64,000 nucleotides of DNA, taken from NCBI GenBank assembly GCA_020637235.1, contig JACJWG010000012.1, positions 89,812 through 153,811 on the forward strand, given 5' to 3'. Made by a program: the position numbers and the translations under genes. Positions 16,553 through 25,169 of this stretch are shown piece by piece. Below the pieces are notes generated by a model. It saw nothing but the letters and a program-made list of their open reading frames with translations. It had not been told where the DNA came from and made no database searches. This DNA is from Acidimicrobiaceae bacterium (GTDB taxonomy: Bacteria > Actinomycetota > Acidimicrobiia > Acidimicrobiales > Ilumatobacteraceae). Numbering within the stretch: position 1 is the stretch's first letter; the number at the start of each line of letters is the position of its first letter.

Positions 16553-17493
16553 GCCGCACGCACCTTCGGGTTGAGCCAGCCGTACATCAGGTCGACCAGC
16601 AGGTTGATCGACACCACGAGCGCCGTGGTGAAGAGCACGACACCCTGGATGACCGGCAGATCCCGGTCGAGCACCGCTCGGATGGCGAGTCCACCGAGGC
16701 CGGGGAGGGCGAAGAGCTGCTCGACGATCACCGAACCACCGAGCAGGAACGCCACCTGGAAGCCGAGCACGGTCACCACCGGCATGGCTGCGTTCTTCAT
16801 GCCGTGCTTCAGCACCACCACGCGCGACCGGAGGCCGACCGCCCGGGCGGTGCGGACGTAGTCCTGTTGCAGCACGTCGCCGAGCGACGCTCGCAACTGG
16901 CGCGTCGTCTCCGCGGCGGCGCTCGTGCCGAGCGTGAGGCCCGGCAGGACCAGGTGACGGAACCACTCGAACGGGTTCTCGGTGAGGGGCACGTACCCGG
17001 TGGCGGGCAGCCATCCGAGGCTCAGGGCGAAGATCAGGGCGAGGACCGCGCCGAGCCAGAAGCTCGGCATCGCGAGCCCGAGCGACGCGCCGACCGTGGC
17101 GGTCGTGTCGAGCCAGGTGCCACGCCTGGTGGCCGACAGCAGACCGGCCGGGATCGCGATCATCAGGGCGATCAGCACCGAGACGGCGGCGAGGCTGACG
17201 GTCACCGGGAGGCGCTCGCCGATCGACTTCGTGACCGAGCGCCCCGAGAACAGCGAATCGCCCAGGTCGCCCTGGACGGCGGCGCTCGCCCAGCGCCCGT
17301 ACTGCACGTGGATCGGGTCGTCGAGCCCGAGCCGGTCGCGGATCACCTGGATCTGCTCCTCGGTGGCGTTGTCGCCGGCGAGGGTGATCGCCGGGTCGCC
17401 GGGCACGAGGAGCACGAGTCCGAAGACGAGGAACGACGCCAGCACCAGGATCGGCACCGTCATCGCAAGACGTCGGAAGAAGAGCTGTACCAC
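16549..17493 (-). CDS. Peptide ABC transporter permease (DppB/OppB type)
   Basis: A 314-residue permease. GTG at 17493 is chosen as start because AGGAGGTCAGCAGG precedes it and because the protein begins with the usual short basic stretch before the first span. The DppB pattern VPGDPAITLAGDNATEEQI, six membrane spans and the EAA loop YVRTARAVGLRSRVVVLKHG are present. It is separated from the upstream binding-protein gene by 125 bases holding a strong hairpin, which may lower permease synthesis relative to the binding protein. Confidence 0.92.
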   Translation of the reverse strand: MVQLFFRRLAMTVPILVLASFLVFGLVLLVPGDPAITLAGDNATEEQIQVIRDRLGLDDPIHVQYGRWASAAVQGDLGDSLFSGRSVTKSIGERLPVTVSLAAVSVLIALMIAIPAGLLSATRRGTWLDTTATVGASLGLAMPSFWLGAVLALIFALSLGWLPATGYVPLTENPFEWFRHLVLPGLTLGTSAAAETTRQLRASLGDVLQQDYVRTARAVGLRSRVVVLKHGMKNAAMPVVTVLGFQVAFLLGGSVIVEQLFALPGLGGLAIRAVLDRDLPVIQGVVLFTTALVVSINLLVDLMYGWLNPKVRAA

Positions 17494-17568
17494 GTTCCTG
17501 CTGACCTCCTCGCGCTCGAGGGGCGGAGTCGCAGCGGGCGGGCAGGTCCGCCGGGTGCGACCAGGGGG

Positions 17569-17606
17569 GCGGTGGTGGCGGCCGACCTGCCGGCCGCCAC
17601 CACCGC
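17569..17606. terminator. Strong 16-bp hairpin between binding-protein and permease genes
   Basis: Arms 17569-17584 and 17591-17606 pair perfectly around a six-base loop. Because it lies inside the operon just after the binding-protein gene, it probably acts as a partial terminator or 3'-end stabiliser, giving more binding protein than permease, a common design. Confidence 0.65.
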
Positions 17607-17618
17607 GATCGGCCGGGG

Positions 17619-19304
17619 TCAGCTCCCGGCGAGGATGCCGACCTCTCGGAACTCGGGCTTCGAGGTCAGGTAGGGCGTGAACTCGACGTCGGTGGCCATC
17701 GCGTACGGCACCTGCGGGAACATCAGCACCATCTCGAGCACCTGCTCGGCCATCTCTCGCGAACCGGCCTGCAGCGCTGCCTGACGTGCGTCGGCGTCGG
17801 TGGCCGCCGAAGCCTCGGCGATGTACTCGGTCATCGCATCGGTGGTCACGCCACCGGGGTTCGCGAAGCCCTCGGCACTGCCGCGCTGGATGAACGTCAT
17901 GAGCGGGTGCGGGCGTCCGCCCCACGTGGCGAGCATCTGGTCTGCGCTCTCCTGGGCGAACATCAGCTCACCGAGCTGGGTGGGTTCGACCGCCTCGATC
18001 GACACGGTGGCGCCGAGCTCGGCCCACTGCGCCTGGATGATCTCCGCCATCTCGGGGTAGGTCGCGAGACCGGCGGGGATCAGCATGCTGAACTCCATCG
18101 AGGTGACGCCCGCCTCGGCGAGCATCGCCTTCGCCTGCTCCGGGTCGTACGGGTACAGGACGTCGTCGATCTCGGTGTTGTAGGCGTAGTAGCCCGGCGG
18201 GAACACCTGATCGGTGAGCACGCAGTAGCCGAAGAGCAGGGCGTCGCACATCGCCTGGCGATCGAGGCCGTGCAACAGAGCCTGGCGCACTCGCACGTCG
18301 TCCTGACCGGCACGGGCACGGTTCTGCACGATGTAGAAGTACTGCAGTTCGGTGTTGAACTGGAGCACGACCTCGCTGTCGCCCTCCACTTCCGACACCT
18401 GGTTGGCCCCGATGGTGGTGGCGTCGATCTGGCCGGTGCGGAGCGCGTTGAGGCGGGCCACCTGATCGGCGATCACCCGGATCTCGAGCGTCTGCACCTT
18501 CGCGATCTGCTCGGTGTTCCAGTACTCGTCGTAGCGCTCGAAGATGGTCGTGGCACCGGGCGTGTGTGACACCATGCGGTACGGGCCCGCCCCGACCATC
18601 TCCTCGTCGAGGTTCACCCCGTCGGCAATCGCCTGCGGGCTCACCATGATGCCGGCACGGTCGCTGAACGAACCGATCAGCGCGACGTTGGGTCGGCTGA
18701 GTGCGATCTCGACGGTGGTGGGATCGACCACGCTGACCGACTCGATCGCGTTGAGGTCGGTGGCCACCGAACTCCCCTCGATGCTCGTCGCCCGGTCGAG
18801 GTTGGTCTTCACTGCCTCCGCGTCGAAGGGCGCTCCGTCGTGGAACGTGACGCCCTCGCGGATGGTGAGGGTGAGCGTGAGTCCGTCCTCGCTGAACTGC
18901 CAGTCGGTGGCGAGGCCCGGGATGAACTCGCCCGTCGGAGCGAGGTGCACGAGCCGGTCGTAGGCTGGGAACAGCGTGGTGCCGTCCTGGCTGATCGAGG
19001 CGCGGTGCGGGTCGAGCCGGCTCACGGTGATCGGGTAGGCGTACACGAAGGTCGCCTCGGTGTCGTAGCTGGCGTCGGTCCCGGCGTCGGTGGTGGCCGA
19101 TGCGTCACCACCGGCCTCGGTGGTGTCGGACGACCCGACGTCGGGAGCGTTGCCCCCCACGGTCGCAGCGGGCGCGCCAGCCGTCGTGGCGGTGACCCCT
19201 CCGCTCGCCGTGTCCCCGTCGTCGTCCGATCCGCCACATGCTGCCGCGAACACGGCTCCGGCGATCAGCAGTGCGCTCAACGAGCGCACGGACCTGTAGG
19301 TCAT
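17619..19304 (-). CDS. Solute-binding lipoprotein, family 5 (peptide/nickel type)
   Basis: A 561-residue extracytoplasmic binding protein. ATG 19304 is preceded by GGGGGAT. The signal peptide ends in a lipobox (FAAACGG, Cys near residue 23), so it is lipid-anchored. A flexible Thr/Ala/Gly/Asp-rich linker of about 50 residues follows. The body shows the family-5 features YDRLVHLAPTGEFIPGLATDW and LTIREGVTFHDGAPFDAEAVK. It captures the solute for the DppBCDF-type permease and ATPases downstream. Two TGAC-N6-GTCA operators lie upstream at 19389-19427, in a region with lipid-metabolism genes, so the ligand may be something other than peptides. Confidence 0.92.
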   Translation of the reverse strand: MTYRSVRSLSALLIAGAVFAAACGGSDDDGDTASGGVTATTAGAPAATVGGNAPDVGSSDTTEAGGDASATTDAGTDASYDTEATFVYAYPITVSRLDPHRASISQDGTTLFPAYDRLVHLAPTGEFIPGLATDWQFSEDGLTLTLTIREGVTFHDGAPFDAEAVKTNLDRATSIEGSSVATDLNAIESVSVVDPTTVEIALSRPNVALIGSFSDRAGIMVSPQAIADGVNLDEEMVGAGPYRMVSHTPGATTIFERYDEYWNTEQIAKVQTLEIRVIADQVARLNALRTGQIDATTIGANQVSEVEGDSEVVLQFNTELQYFYIVQNRARAGQDDVRVRQALLHGLDRQAMCDALLFGYCVLTDQVFPPGYYAYNTEIDDVLYPYDPEQAKAMLAEAGVTSMEFSMLIPAGLATYPEMAEIIQAQWAELGATVSIEAVEPTQLGELMFAQESADQMLATWGGRPHPLMTFIQRGSAEGFANPGGVTTDAMTEYIAEASAATDADARQAALQAGSREMAEQVLEMVLMFPQVPYAMATDVEFTPYLTSKPEFREVGILAGS

Positions 19305-19388
19305 CGCATCCCCCTTGGTGATTCGGCGCCGCCGAGCCGCTCGTCGCGAGCGACCCCCTCCCGGCGATCGGGTCCCAGTCAATCTGAT

Positions 19389-19406
19389 TTTGACGTCGGA
19401 GTCAAA
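19389..19406. promoter_or_regulatory. Operator TTTGAC-N6-GTCAAA
   Basis: TTTGACGTCGGAGTCAAA is a perfect dyad of the same form as the site at 12442. It lies 85 bases upstream of the binding-protein start, in the gap to the acyl-CoA ligase gene. Confidence 0.65.
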
Positions 19407-19413
19407 GTGGAGA

Positions 19414-19427
19414 TGACGTCAGTGTCA
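19414..19427. promoter_or_regulatory. Second TGAC-N6-GTCA site
   Basis: TGACGTCAGTGTCA lies eight bases from the previous site. Its centre begins with GT, like all four sites of this set. The flanks are not symmetrical, so it may be a weaker site. Confidence 0.55.
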
Positions 19428-19467
19428 CTTTTTGCAGTGCACGGCGAGCTCGACCGAGCGGGACGGA

Positions 19468-21204
19468 TCAGAACGGCTGATACGGCGACGAGTCGCCCGA
19501 CACCGCGGTGCGGATGTCGCGCTTCAGCAACTTGCCGGTCGCAGTACGCGGCAGCGGCTCAGCACTCCGGAACATGCGGCTCGGCACCTTGAACGCGGCG
19601 AGCCGCTCCGTGAGGCGTCGCTGCAGCTCCGCCGCCGACACGTCGACGCCCGGCGACAGCTCCACCACAGCGGCCACCTCCTCGCCCAGCACGTCGTGGG
19701 GCACGCCGATCACCGCCACGTCCAGCACGCCGTCGAGCGCGTGGATCGCCGCCTCGACCTCCGCGCAGTACACGTTCTCCCCGCCGCGCAGCACCACGTC
19801 CTTGATCCGGTCGACCACGTACACGAACCCGTCGCGCACGTACGCGGCGTCGCCGGTGTGGAACCACCCGTCGGTGAACGCGGCAGCGGTCGCATCGGGG
19901 TTGTTCCAGTAGCCGTCGACGACGTTGGGGCCGCGCACCCACAGCTCACCGGTCGTCCCGTCCGGCACCGGCCGGCCGGTGTCGTCGCGGATCGACACCT
20001 CGGCCACGGGCACCGGCCGGCCGACCGAGTCGGGGTGCTCGTAGTACGCGTCACCGGCGTTGGACACGACAGCGCTGGTCGTCTCCGTGAGCCCGTAACC
20101 GTTGGCCGGTCGCACGGCGCGGCCCGACCGGTCGCCGATGCGATCGATGAGGCTCGGTGGCACCGGGGCGCCGCCGGACGAGATCGCCCCCAGGTGCTCG
20201 GCGACGACACCTTGCCGGTCGAGCTCGTCGAGCAGTTGACGCACCACGGTGGGCACCCCGGCGACGGCGTTCACACGCTCGCGGACCACGAGCTCGACGG
20301 CATCGGCCGGATCCCACTTGTACATGAGCACCAGGGTGGCGCCGAGCGCGGTGGAGATGTAGAGCCCGCTCATCCCACCGATGTGGAAGAACGGGAACGT
20401 CTGCAGCGACACGCTGACCGGCTGATCGGACGCCACGTCGCGCGCCGTCGCCGGTTCGACGCCGGCGGCAGCGGCCGTAGCTGCGGCCGCCGCAGCACCG
20501 AACGTCGTGTTCATCAGGTTCGTGACGTGGTTGCGATGCGTCTGCACGGCGCCCTTCGGCAACCCCGTCGTCCCCGAGGTGTACATGATCGTCGACGGGT
20601 GATCGGGCGGGATGTCGAGCTCGGGCAGGTCGGGCACGGGTCCGCCCGCCTCGATCACGTCCTCCAGGGCGCTCGCCCACTCGGGGAGCCCGTGGCGATC
20701 GCGGCACACCAAGGTGGCCCGCACGGTGTTCGGCAAGAGGTCGCGCATCCGCGCCAGGCGTTCGTCGTCGACGACGGCCACCACGGTGCCCGAGTCGCGC
20801 AGGGCGTACTCGAGCTCGCCGCCGGTCCACCACGCGTTGAGGGGCACCGCGACAGCACCGATCGACTGCGTGGCCCAGAACGCGACGAGCCACTCCGGAT
20901 AGTTGCGCATCGCGATGGCCACCCGGTCACCCGACCTGACGTCGAGGTCGTGCCACAGGTGGTGGGCCAGTCGGTGGACGCGATCGGCGTGGTCGCCGTA
21001 GGTCCAGCGCGTCCGGTCGTAGACGAGGAACGGCCGAGCGCCGTAGGTACGGCTCGCCTCGAACACGGCGCGCAAGTCGTGCGGCGCATGCTCGTACACC
21101 GGGAGTGTGTACCCGAGGACGTCGGTGCGCACCACGGCGAAGGGCTGACCGGGAGCGGTGAGCGTGGCGACGATCTCGTCGTACGAGGGAGTGGACGCCG
21201 GCAC
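19468..21204 (-). CDS. AMP-forming acyl-CoA synthetase (class I adenylate-forming)
   Basis: A 578-residue enzyme that activates a carboxylic acid as acyl-AMP and then acyl-CoA. The P-loop is YTSGTTGLPKGA (about residue 205), the A5 motif NGYGLTETT and the hinge region DRIKDVVLRGGENVYC are clear, and the catalytic lysine is in PRTATGKLLKRD near the C-terminus. An alanine-rich insert (AAAAATAAAAG) near residue 245 is unusual. GTG 21204 is the likely start, two bases past the stop of the upstream enoyl-CoA hydratase gene, so both form one transcript. Substrate length is unknown. Confidence 0.9.
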   Translation of the reverse strand: MPASTPSYDEIVATLTAPGQPFAVVRTDVLGYTLPVYEHAPHDLRAVFEASRTYGARPFLVYDRTRWTYGDHADRVHRLAHHLWHDLDVRSGDRVAIAMRNYPEWLVAFWATQSIGAVAVPLNAWWTGGELEYALRDSGTVVAVVDDERLARMRDLLPNTVRATLVCRDRHGLPEWASALEDVIEAGGPVPDLPELDIPPDHPSTIMYTSGTTGLPKGAVQTHRNHVTNLMNTTFGAAAAAATAAAAGVEPATARDVASDQPVSVSLQTFPFFHIGGMSGLYISTALGATLVLMYKWDPADAVELVVRERVNAVAGVPTVVRQLLDELDRQGVVAEHLGAISSGGAPVPPSLIDRIGDRSGRAVRPANGYGLTETTSAVVSNAGDAYYEHPDSVGRPVPVAEVSIRDDTGRPVPDGTTGELWVRGPNVVDGYWNNPDATAAAFTDGWFHTGDAAYVRDGFVYVVDRIKDVVLRGGENVYCAEVEAAIHALDGVLDVAVIGVPHDVLGEEVAAVVELSPGVDVSAAELQRRLTERLAAFKVPSRMFRSAEPLPRTATGKLLKRDIRTAVSGDSSPYQPF

Positions 21205-21206
21205 GA

Positions 21207-21977
21207 TCAGCCCTTGCGGGACGCGAGGAACGAGGCGACGGCTTCGGCGTGCTCCGGGCTTCGGTACGCCTCCTGCAGCCGGTCGAGCTCGCGGCGTTGC
21301 ACCGCTGCCATGTCGTTCTCGGCGAGGTTCTGACCGAGCAGCTCCTTGATCCAGCGCAGCTGGCGAGCTGGGTTCTCGCCGTACTCCCCCGCGACGGCGA
21401 GGGCACGCTCGACGAGCGCGTCGGGAGCCACGACCTCGTCGACGAGCCGGATCGCGAGCGCCTCGTCGGCACCGATGATCCGACCCGAGAGCATGAGGTC
21501 GGACGCTGCGCCGAAGCCGACCCGAGCGGGGACGAAATGGCTGCTCGCGAGCTCCGGCACCAATCCCATCTTCACGAATCGCAGGCTCAGGCGAGCTGCG
21601 GTCGACGCGATGATCCGGTCGGCCGGCAGGATCATCGTGAGCCCGACGCCGACGGCCGCACCGTTCACGGCGGCCACGATCGGCTTGGTCGAACGCAGCA
21701 GCTCCACCCAGTCGCGGGTGCGCCTCGGCGCCGCAGCCGCGGCGTCGCCGTCGAGCTGCGCTCCGAACGTGTCGCCGATGTCGGCACCGGCACAGAAGCC
21801 ACGCCCGGCGCCGGTGACGACCACGGCACCGATCGACGCGTCGGCGTCGGCGGTCTCGATCGCATCGACGAGCTCGCCACTCATCGTGGGCGTCCACGCG
21901 TTCAGCCGCTCGGGCCGGTTCAACGTGATCAGCAGGGTGCGATCGCGCACCTCGGTCAGGATCTGGGTGTAGCTCAC
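21207..21977 (-). CDS. Enoyl-CoA hydratase/isomerase family protein
   Basis: A 256-residue crotonase-fold protein from GTG 21977 with a GGGGGAGA ribosome site. The oxyanion-hole blocks are AGRGFCAGADIGD (about residue 60) and VNGAAVGVGLTM (about residue 105). It hydrates or isomerises enoyl-CoA thioesters. The region usually holding catalytic glutamates reads LRFVKMGLVPELASS, so one acidic residue is kept there. It is co-transcribed with an acyl-CoA synthetase and divergent from a second hydratase, with a perfect palindrome between them. Confidence 0.9.
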   Translation of the reverse strand: MSYTQILTEVRDRTLLITLNRPERLNAWTPTMSGELVDAIETADADASIGAVVVTGAGRGFCAGADIGDTFGAQLDGDAAAAAPRRTRDWVELLRSTKPIVAAVNGAAVGVGLTMILPADRIIASTAARLSLRFVKMGLVPELASSHFVPARVGFGAASDLMLSGRIIGADEALAIRLVDEVVAPDALVERALAVAGEYGENPARQLRWIKELLGQNLAENDMAAVQRRELDRLQEAYRSPEHAEAVASFLASRKG

Positions 21978-22012
21978 GGTCTCCCCCTTCGTGTTCGCGA
22001 GTCCGACTCCGC

Positions 22013-22036
22013 GAACATGACGTCGACGTCATGTTC
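22013..22036. promoter_or_regulatory. Perfect 24-base palindrome between divergent enoyl-CoA hydratase genes
   Basis: Arms GAACATGAC and GTCATGTTC flank GTCGAC, giving a fully symmetrical 24-base site that contains TGACGT-N4-GTCA. A second dyad (arms 21993-21999 and 22010-22016, GTTCGCG/CGCGAAC) overlaps its left edge. It is placed to control both directions. Confidence 0.75.
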
Positions 22037-22097
22037 AAGGTAGCGGACCCCGCTGCAGCAGGACGCAGCCGGGGTGACGCCCGACGAAGGAGCAGCC

Positions 22098-22880
22098 ATG
22101 TACACGGAGATCAGGGTCGAGCACCTCGACGGCGACGTCGACGTGATCACGATCGACCGCCCCGAGGCGCGCAACGCGCTCACCCACACCACCTACGCCG
22201 AACTCGCCGATGCGGTCGCGACGACCAGCGCACGGTGCCTCGTCGTCACCGGTGCCGATCCGGCGTTCTGCTCGGGTGACGACGTGAAGCAGGTGATGCT
22301 CGCGGCAGGCGAACGCACCCGCGACGCCTCGGCCGAGCGCCCCGAGCCCCGACTGACGCCCGCAGCGGGTGTACTGCTGCGCACCGACGTCCCCGTGGTG
22401 GCAGCCGTGAACGGTGCCGCCGTGGGGTGGGGCATGGAGCTCGCGCTCATGGCCGACGTGCGGGTGGCGTCGGAGCGCGCCCGCTTCGGTGAGCTGTTCG
22501 TGAAGCGTGGCCTGTGCTGCGACGTGGCCGGCCTCGCCCGCCTGGTGCAGCTCGTCGGCCGTGAGCATGCCGCCGAACTGCTGTTCACCGGGCGGATCAT
22601 CGACGCCACCGAGGCGCGTGAGTTGCGTCTGGTGTCGCGGGTGGTCCCTCACGACGAGCTGCTCCCCGCATCGGTCGAGGTGGCACGCTCGATCGCCGGG
22701 AACCCGCCGCTCGCCGTGCAGGCGCTGAAACGGGGTCTGCGACGCGCGCTCGACCCGGACTGGGACGACCTCGGCCGCTGGGTGAGCGCGACGCTCGGCG
22801 AACTGTTCGCGACGGACGACCACCGGGAGGGCGTCGCCGCGTTCCTGGAACGACGCGAGCCGAGCTACGTCGGCCGCTGA
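22098..22880 (+). CDS. Enoyl-CoA hydratase/isomerase family protein
   Basis: A 260-residue crotonase-fold protein. ATG 22098 follows GAAGGAG, and this start gives the usual family length; a GTG at 22074 is less likely. The oxyanion hole is GADPAFCSGDDVKQ (about residue 55) and NGAAVGWGMELAL (about residue 110). A catalytic glutamate candidate is in RFGELFVKRGL. It is divergent from the other hydratase and probably shares its regulation. The end overlaps the convergent tetR gene by 16 bases. Confidence 0.9.
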   Translation: MYTEIRVEHLDGDVDVITIDRPEARNALTHTTYAELADAVATTSARCLVVTGADPAFCSGDDVKQVMLAAGERTRDASAERPEPRLTPAAGVLLRTDVPVVAAVNGAAVGWGMELALMADVRVASERARFGELFVKRGLCCDVAGLARLVQLVGREHAAELLFTGRIIDATEARELRLVSRVVPHDELLPASVEVARSIAGNPPLAVQALKRGLRRALDPDWDDLGRWVSATLGELFATDDHREGVAAFLERREPSYVGR

Positions 22881-23587
22881 GTGCCCTTGCGGCGCCTCTT
22901 GAGCGAGCCCGCCGGCGCCTCGATGCCGAGCGCACGCGCCCACAGCAACGTGAGGATCCGCACCGACTCGTCGAGGTCGGCCGGCTCACCCAGCACCAGC
23001 CACACATAGGCGAAGCGGTCGATCATGGAGCCGAGGGCGCTGGCGGCGTAGTGCGCGTCGACGTCGTTCAGCGCGAGCCCTTGCCGCTGGAACGACCGGA
23101 TCGCCTTCTCGCTGCGCACCACGAACGCGTCGCGCATGTCGCGGCGGATGGTGCGGAGCTCGTCGTTGAAGGTGGCCACCTGCTCGATCACCGCCCACAG
23201 CTGGGCGTTGTCGCGATAGGCCTCGAGGTAGGTGCGATTCGTGCGCTCCACCCGCTCGAGCAAGGTGCCCTCCTCGATCGCGGCCGCACGATCGCGAGCC
23301 TCGAGCAGCTCGCGCTGGAACTCGAGCGTCACCTCGCGGAACACGTCCTGCTTCGATTCGAAATAGGTGTAGAAGGTGCCGTGCGCCACGCCGGCGCGCT
23401 CGGCGATCTCGGAGATGCTCGTGTCGAGGTACTGCCGCTCGCAGAACACCTCACGAGCGGCAGCGAGCAACTTGGCCCGGGTGCGACGGCCCTTCGGTGT
23501 GAGCGGGGCGCCCGCCGACGTGGGAGCGGGCTCGGCCGGATCGGCGGTCATCGTCGACCCGGCCACGGACGTGGGGACTCGCGGCAT
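22865..23587 (-). CDS. TetR-family transcriptional regulator
   Basis: A 240-residue regulator. The helix-turn-helix lies about residues 33-80 (TRAKLLAAAREVFCERQYLD, then AERAGVAHGTFYTYFESKQD), and the C-terminal domain resembles regulators of fatty-acid and sterol genes. ATG 23587 is chosen because TAGTGT lies eight bases upstream, a leaderless start; GTG 23599 is an alternative. It is the nearest TetR-type candidate to bind the TGACGT-N4-GTCA sites found in front of the neighbouring lipid and transport genes. Only half-sites are seen before the gene itself. Confidence 0.88.
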   Translation of the reverse strand: MPRVPTSVAGSTMTADPAEPAPTSAGAPLTPKGRRTRAKLLAAAREVFCERQYLDTSISEIAERAGVAHGTFYTYFESKQDVFREVTLEFQRELLEARDRAAAIEEGTLLERVERTNRTYLEAYRDNAQLWAVIEQVATFNDELRTIRRDMRDAFVVRSEKAIRSFQRQGLALNDVDAHYAASALGSMIDRFAYVWLVLGEPADLDESVRILTLLWARALGIEAPAGSLKRRRKGTQRPT

Positions 23588-23595
23588 CGGCGGCG

Positions 23596-23601
23596 ACACT
23601 A
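23596..23601 (-). promoter_or_regulatory. -10 box TAGTGT of the tetR gene
   Basis: On the minus strand TAGTGT ends eight bases before ATG 23587. TGACGT half-sites lie a little further upstream (around 23626 and 23639), where a regulator could bind. Confidence 0.4.
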
Positions 23602-23643
23602 CCCCCGATGCCCGAGGTCACGGGATGACGTGTTCGGGTGACG

Positions 23644-25044
23644 TCAGCCGACGCTGCCTTCCATCTGCAACTCGATCAGGCGGCTCCACTCGACGGCGTA
23701 TTCCATCGGCAACGTGCGGGTGATCGGCTCGATGAACCCGTTCACCACCATGCTCATCGCCTGCTCCTGGCTGAGCCCCCGGCTCATCAGGTAGAAGAGT
23801 TGCTCGTCGGCGATCTTCGACACCGTGGCCTCGTGGCCGATCTGCGCATCGCGCTCGCCCACTTCCATGTACGGCAGGGTGCGGCTCTCGCTCTCCTCGT
23901 CGAGGATCAGCGCGTCGCACTGCACGTGGCTCTTGCACCCGTGGGCGCCTTCGTCCACCCGCACGAGACCCCGGTAGGTGGTGATGCCACCGTCTTTCGA
24001 GATCGACTTCGACACGATCTTGCTCGTGGTCTCCGGGGCGGCGTGCACCATCTTGGCGCCCGCGTCCTGGTGCTGGCCCGGGCCGGCGTACGCCACCGAC
24101 AGCACCTCACCGGTGGCCTTCGGACCCACCAGGTACACGCTCGGGTACTTCATCGTGAGCTTCGACCCGATGTTGCCGTCGATCCACTCCATGTGGCCCT
24201 CGGCTTCCACCCGCGCCCGCTTGGTGACCAGGTTGTACACGTTGGGCGACCAGTTCTGGATCGTGGTGTAGGTGACACGCGCCGACGGCTTCACCACGAT
24301 CTCGACCACCGCCGAGTGCAGCGAGTCGTTGGTGTACACGGGCGCCGAGCAGCCCTCGATGTAGTGCACCTTCGAGCCCTCGTCGGCGATGATCAGCGTC
24401 CGCTCGAACTGCCCCGCGTTCTCGGAGTTGATGCGGAAGTACGCCTGCAACGGCATCTCGCACTCCACGCCCGGCGGGACGTAGATGAAGCTGCCGCCAC
24501 TCCAGACGGCAGTGTTGAGCGCGGCGAACTTGTTGTCGCCGGGCGGGATCACGGTGCCGAAGTACTGCTTCACCAGATCGGGGTACTCGCGCAACGCCGT
24601 GTCCATGTCGCAGAAGAGGATCCCCTGCGCCTCGAGATCTTCCCGGTTGCGATGGAAGACGACTTCACTTTCGTACTGCGCGGTGACGCCGGCGAGGTAC
24701 TTGCGCTCGGCCTCGGGGATGCCGAGCTTCTCGTACGTGGCCTTCATCTGCTCGGGCAGGTCGTCCCACTCGCTCACCTGATCGGTGGCGGGTCGCAGGT
24801 AGTAGTAGATGTCCTGGAAGTCGAGGTCGGGCATGTTCACGGAGAACCACGGCGCCATCGGCTTGCGATCGAACATGCGCAGGCTGCGCTGGCGGAATTG
24901 CGTCATCCAGCGCGGTTCGCCCTTCCACCACGAGATCTGATCGACCACACCCTGGTTGAGTCCCTTCTCGGGTGTGAACGCGTACTCGACGTCGTCGCTC
25001 CAACCGAGGTTGTACTTGCTGAGATCGAGATCGAACGAGGTCAC
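23644..25044 (-). CDS. sufB: SufB, Fe-S cluster assembly scaffold
   Basis: A 466-residue protein with the full SufB pattern: an N-terminal GVVDQISWWKGEPRWMTQFR, VPPGVECEMPLQAYFRINSE, EGCSAPVYTNDSLHSAVVE and a C-terminal GHEATVSKIADEQLFYLMSR. Blocks such as HAAPETTSKIVSKS and RGLVRVDEGAHG carry the conserved residues of the cluster-building face. With SufC and SufD it assembles Fe-S clusters. GTG 25044 with GGGAG upstream is the start. It is isolated from sufCD by 14 kb of lipid and transport genes but shares an ACTA-N5-ATAG element with the sufD promoter. Confidence 0.96.
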   Translation of the reverse strand: MTSFDLDLSKYNLGWSDDVEYAFTPEKGLNQGVVDQISWWKGEPRWMTQFRQRSLRMFDRKPMAPWFSVNMPDLDFQDIYYYLRPATDQVSEWDDLPEQMKATYEKLGIPEAERKYLAGVTAQYESEVVFHRNREDLEAQGILFCDMDTALREYPDLVKQYFGTVIPPGDNKFAALNTAVWSGGSFIYVPPGVECEMPLQAYFRINSENAGQFERTLIIADEGSKVHYIEGCSAPVYTNDSLHSAVVEIVVKPSARVTYTTIQNWSPNVYNLVTKRARVEAEGHMEWIDGNIGSKLTMKYPSVYLVGPKATGEVLSVAYAGPGQHQDAGAKMVHAAPETTSKIVSKSISKDGGITTYRGLVRVDEGAHGCKSHVQCDALILDEESESRTLPYMEVGERDAQIGHEATVSKIADEQLFYLMSRGLSQEQAMSMVVNGFIEPITRTLPMEYAVEWSRLIELQMEGSVG

Positions 25045-25086
25045 GAGCGGCTCCCTGCGAGGTCGTCGGTGCGTGGGGGAATTTGC

Positions 25087-25099
25087 ACTACGGCCATAG
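25087..25099 (-). promoter_or_regulatory. Element ACTA-N5-ATAG upstream of sufB
   Basis: ACTACGGCCATAG, within the dyad ACTA-N6-TAGT (25087-25100), lies 43 bases before the sufB start. It matches the element at 9935-9947 before sufD in all eight A/T-containing flank positions. Confidence 0.5.
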
Positions 25100-25155
25100 T
25101 AACAATTGCTCGGCCGACGTCCACTCGGGCGGCATCGAGTCCGGTGGTGCTGCCC

Positions 25156-25161
25156 TAACCT
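25156..25161 (+). promoter_or_regulatory. -10 box TAACCT
   Basis: TAACCT ends eight bases before the GTG at 25170, consistent with leaderless transcription of the hypothetical gene. Confidence 0.4.
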
Positions 25162-25169
25162 GTGCCCCC

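Noticed and set aside
23620..23650. A fifth TGACGT-N4-GTCA site before tetR
   Set aside because: TGACGT half-sites exist on both strands but the spacing does not fit the consensus, so it was left out of the set.
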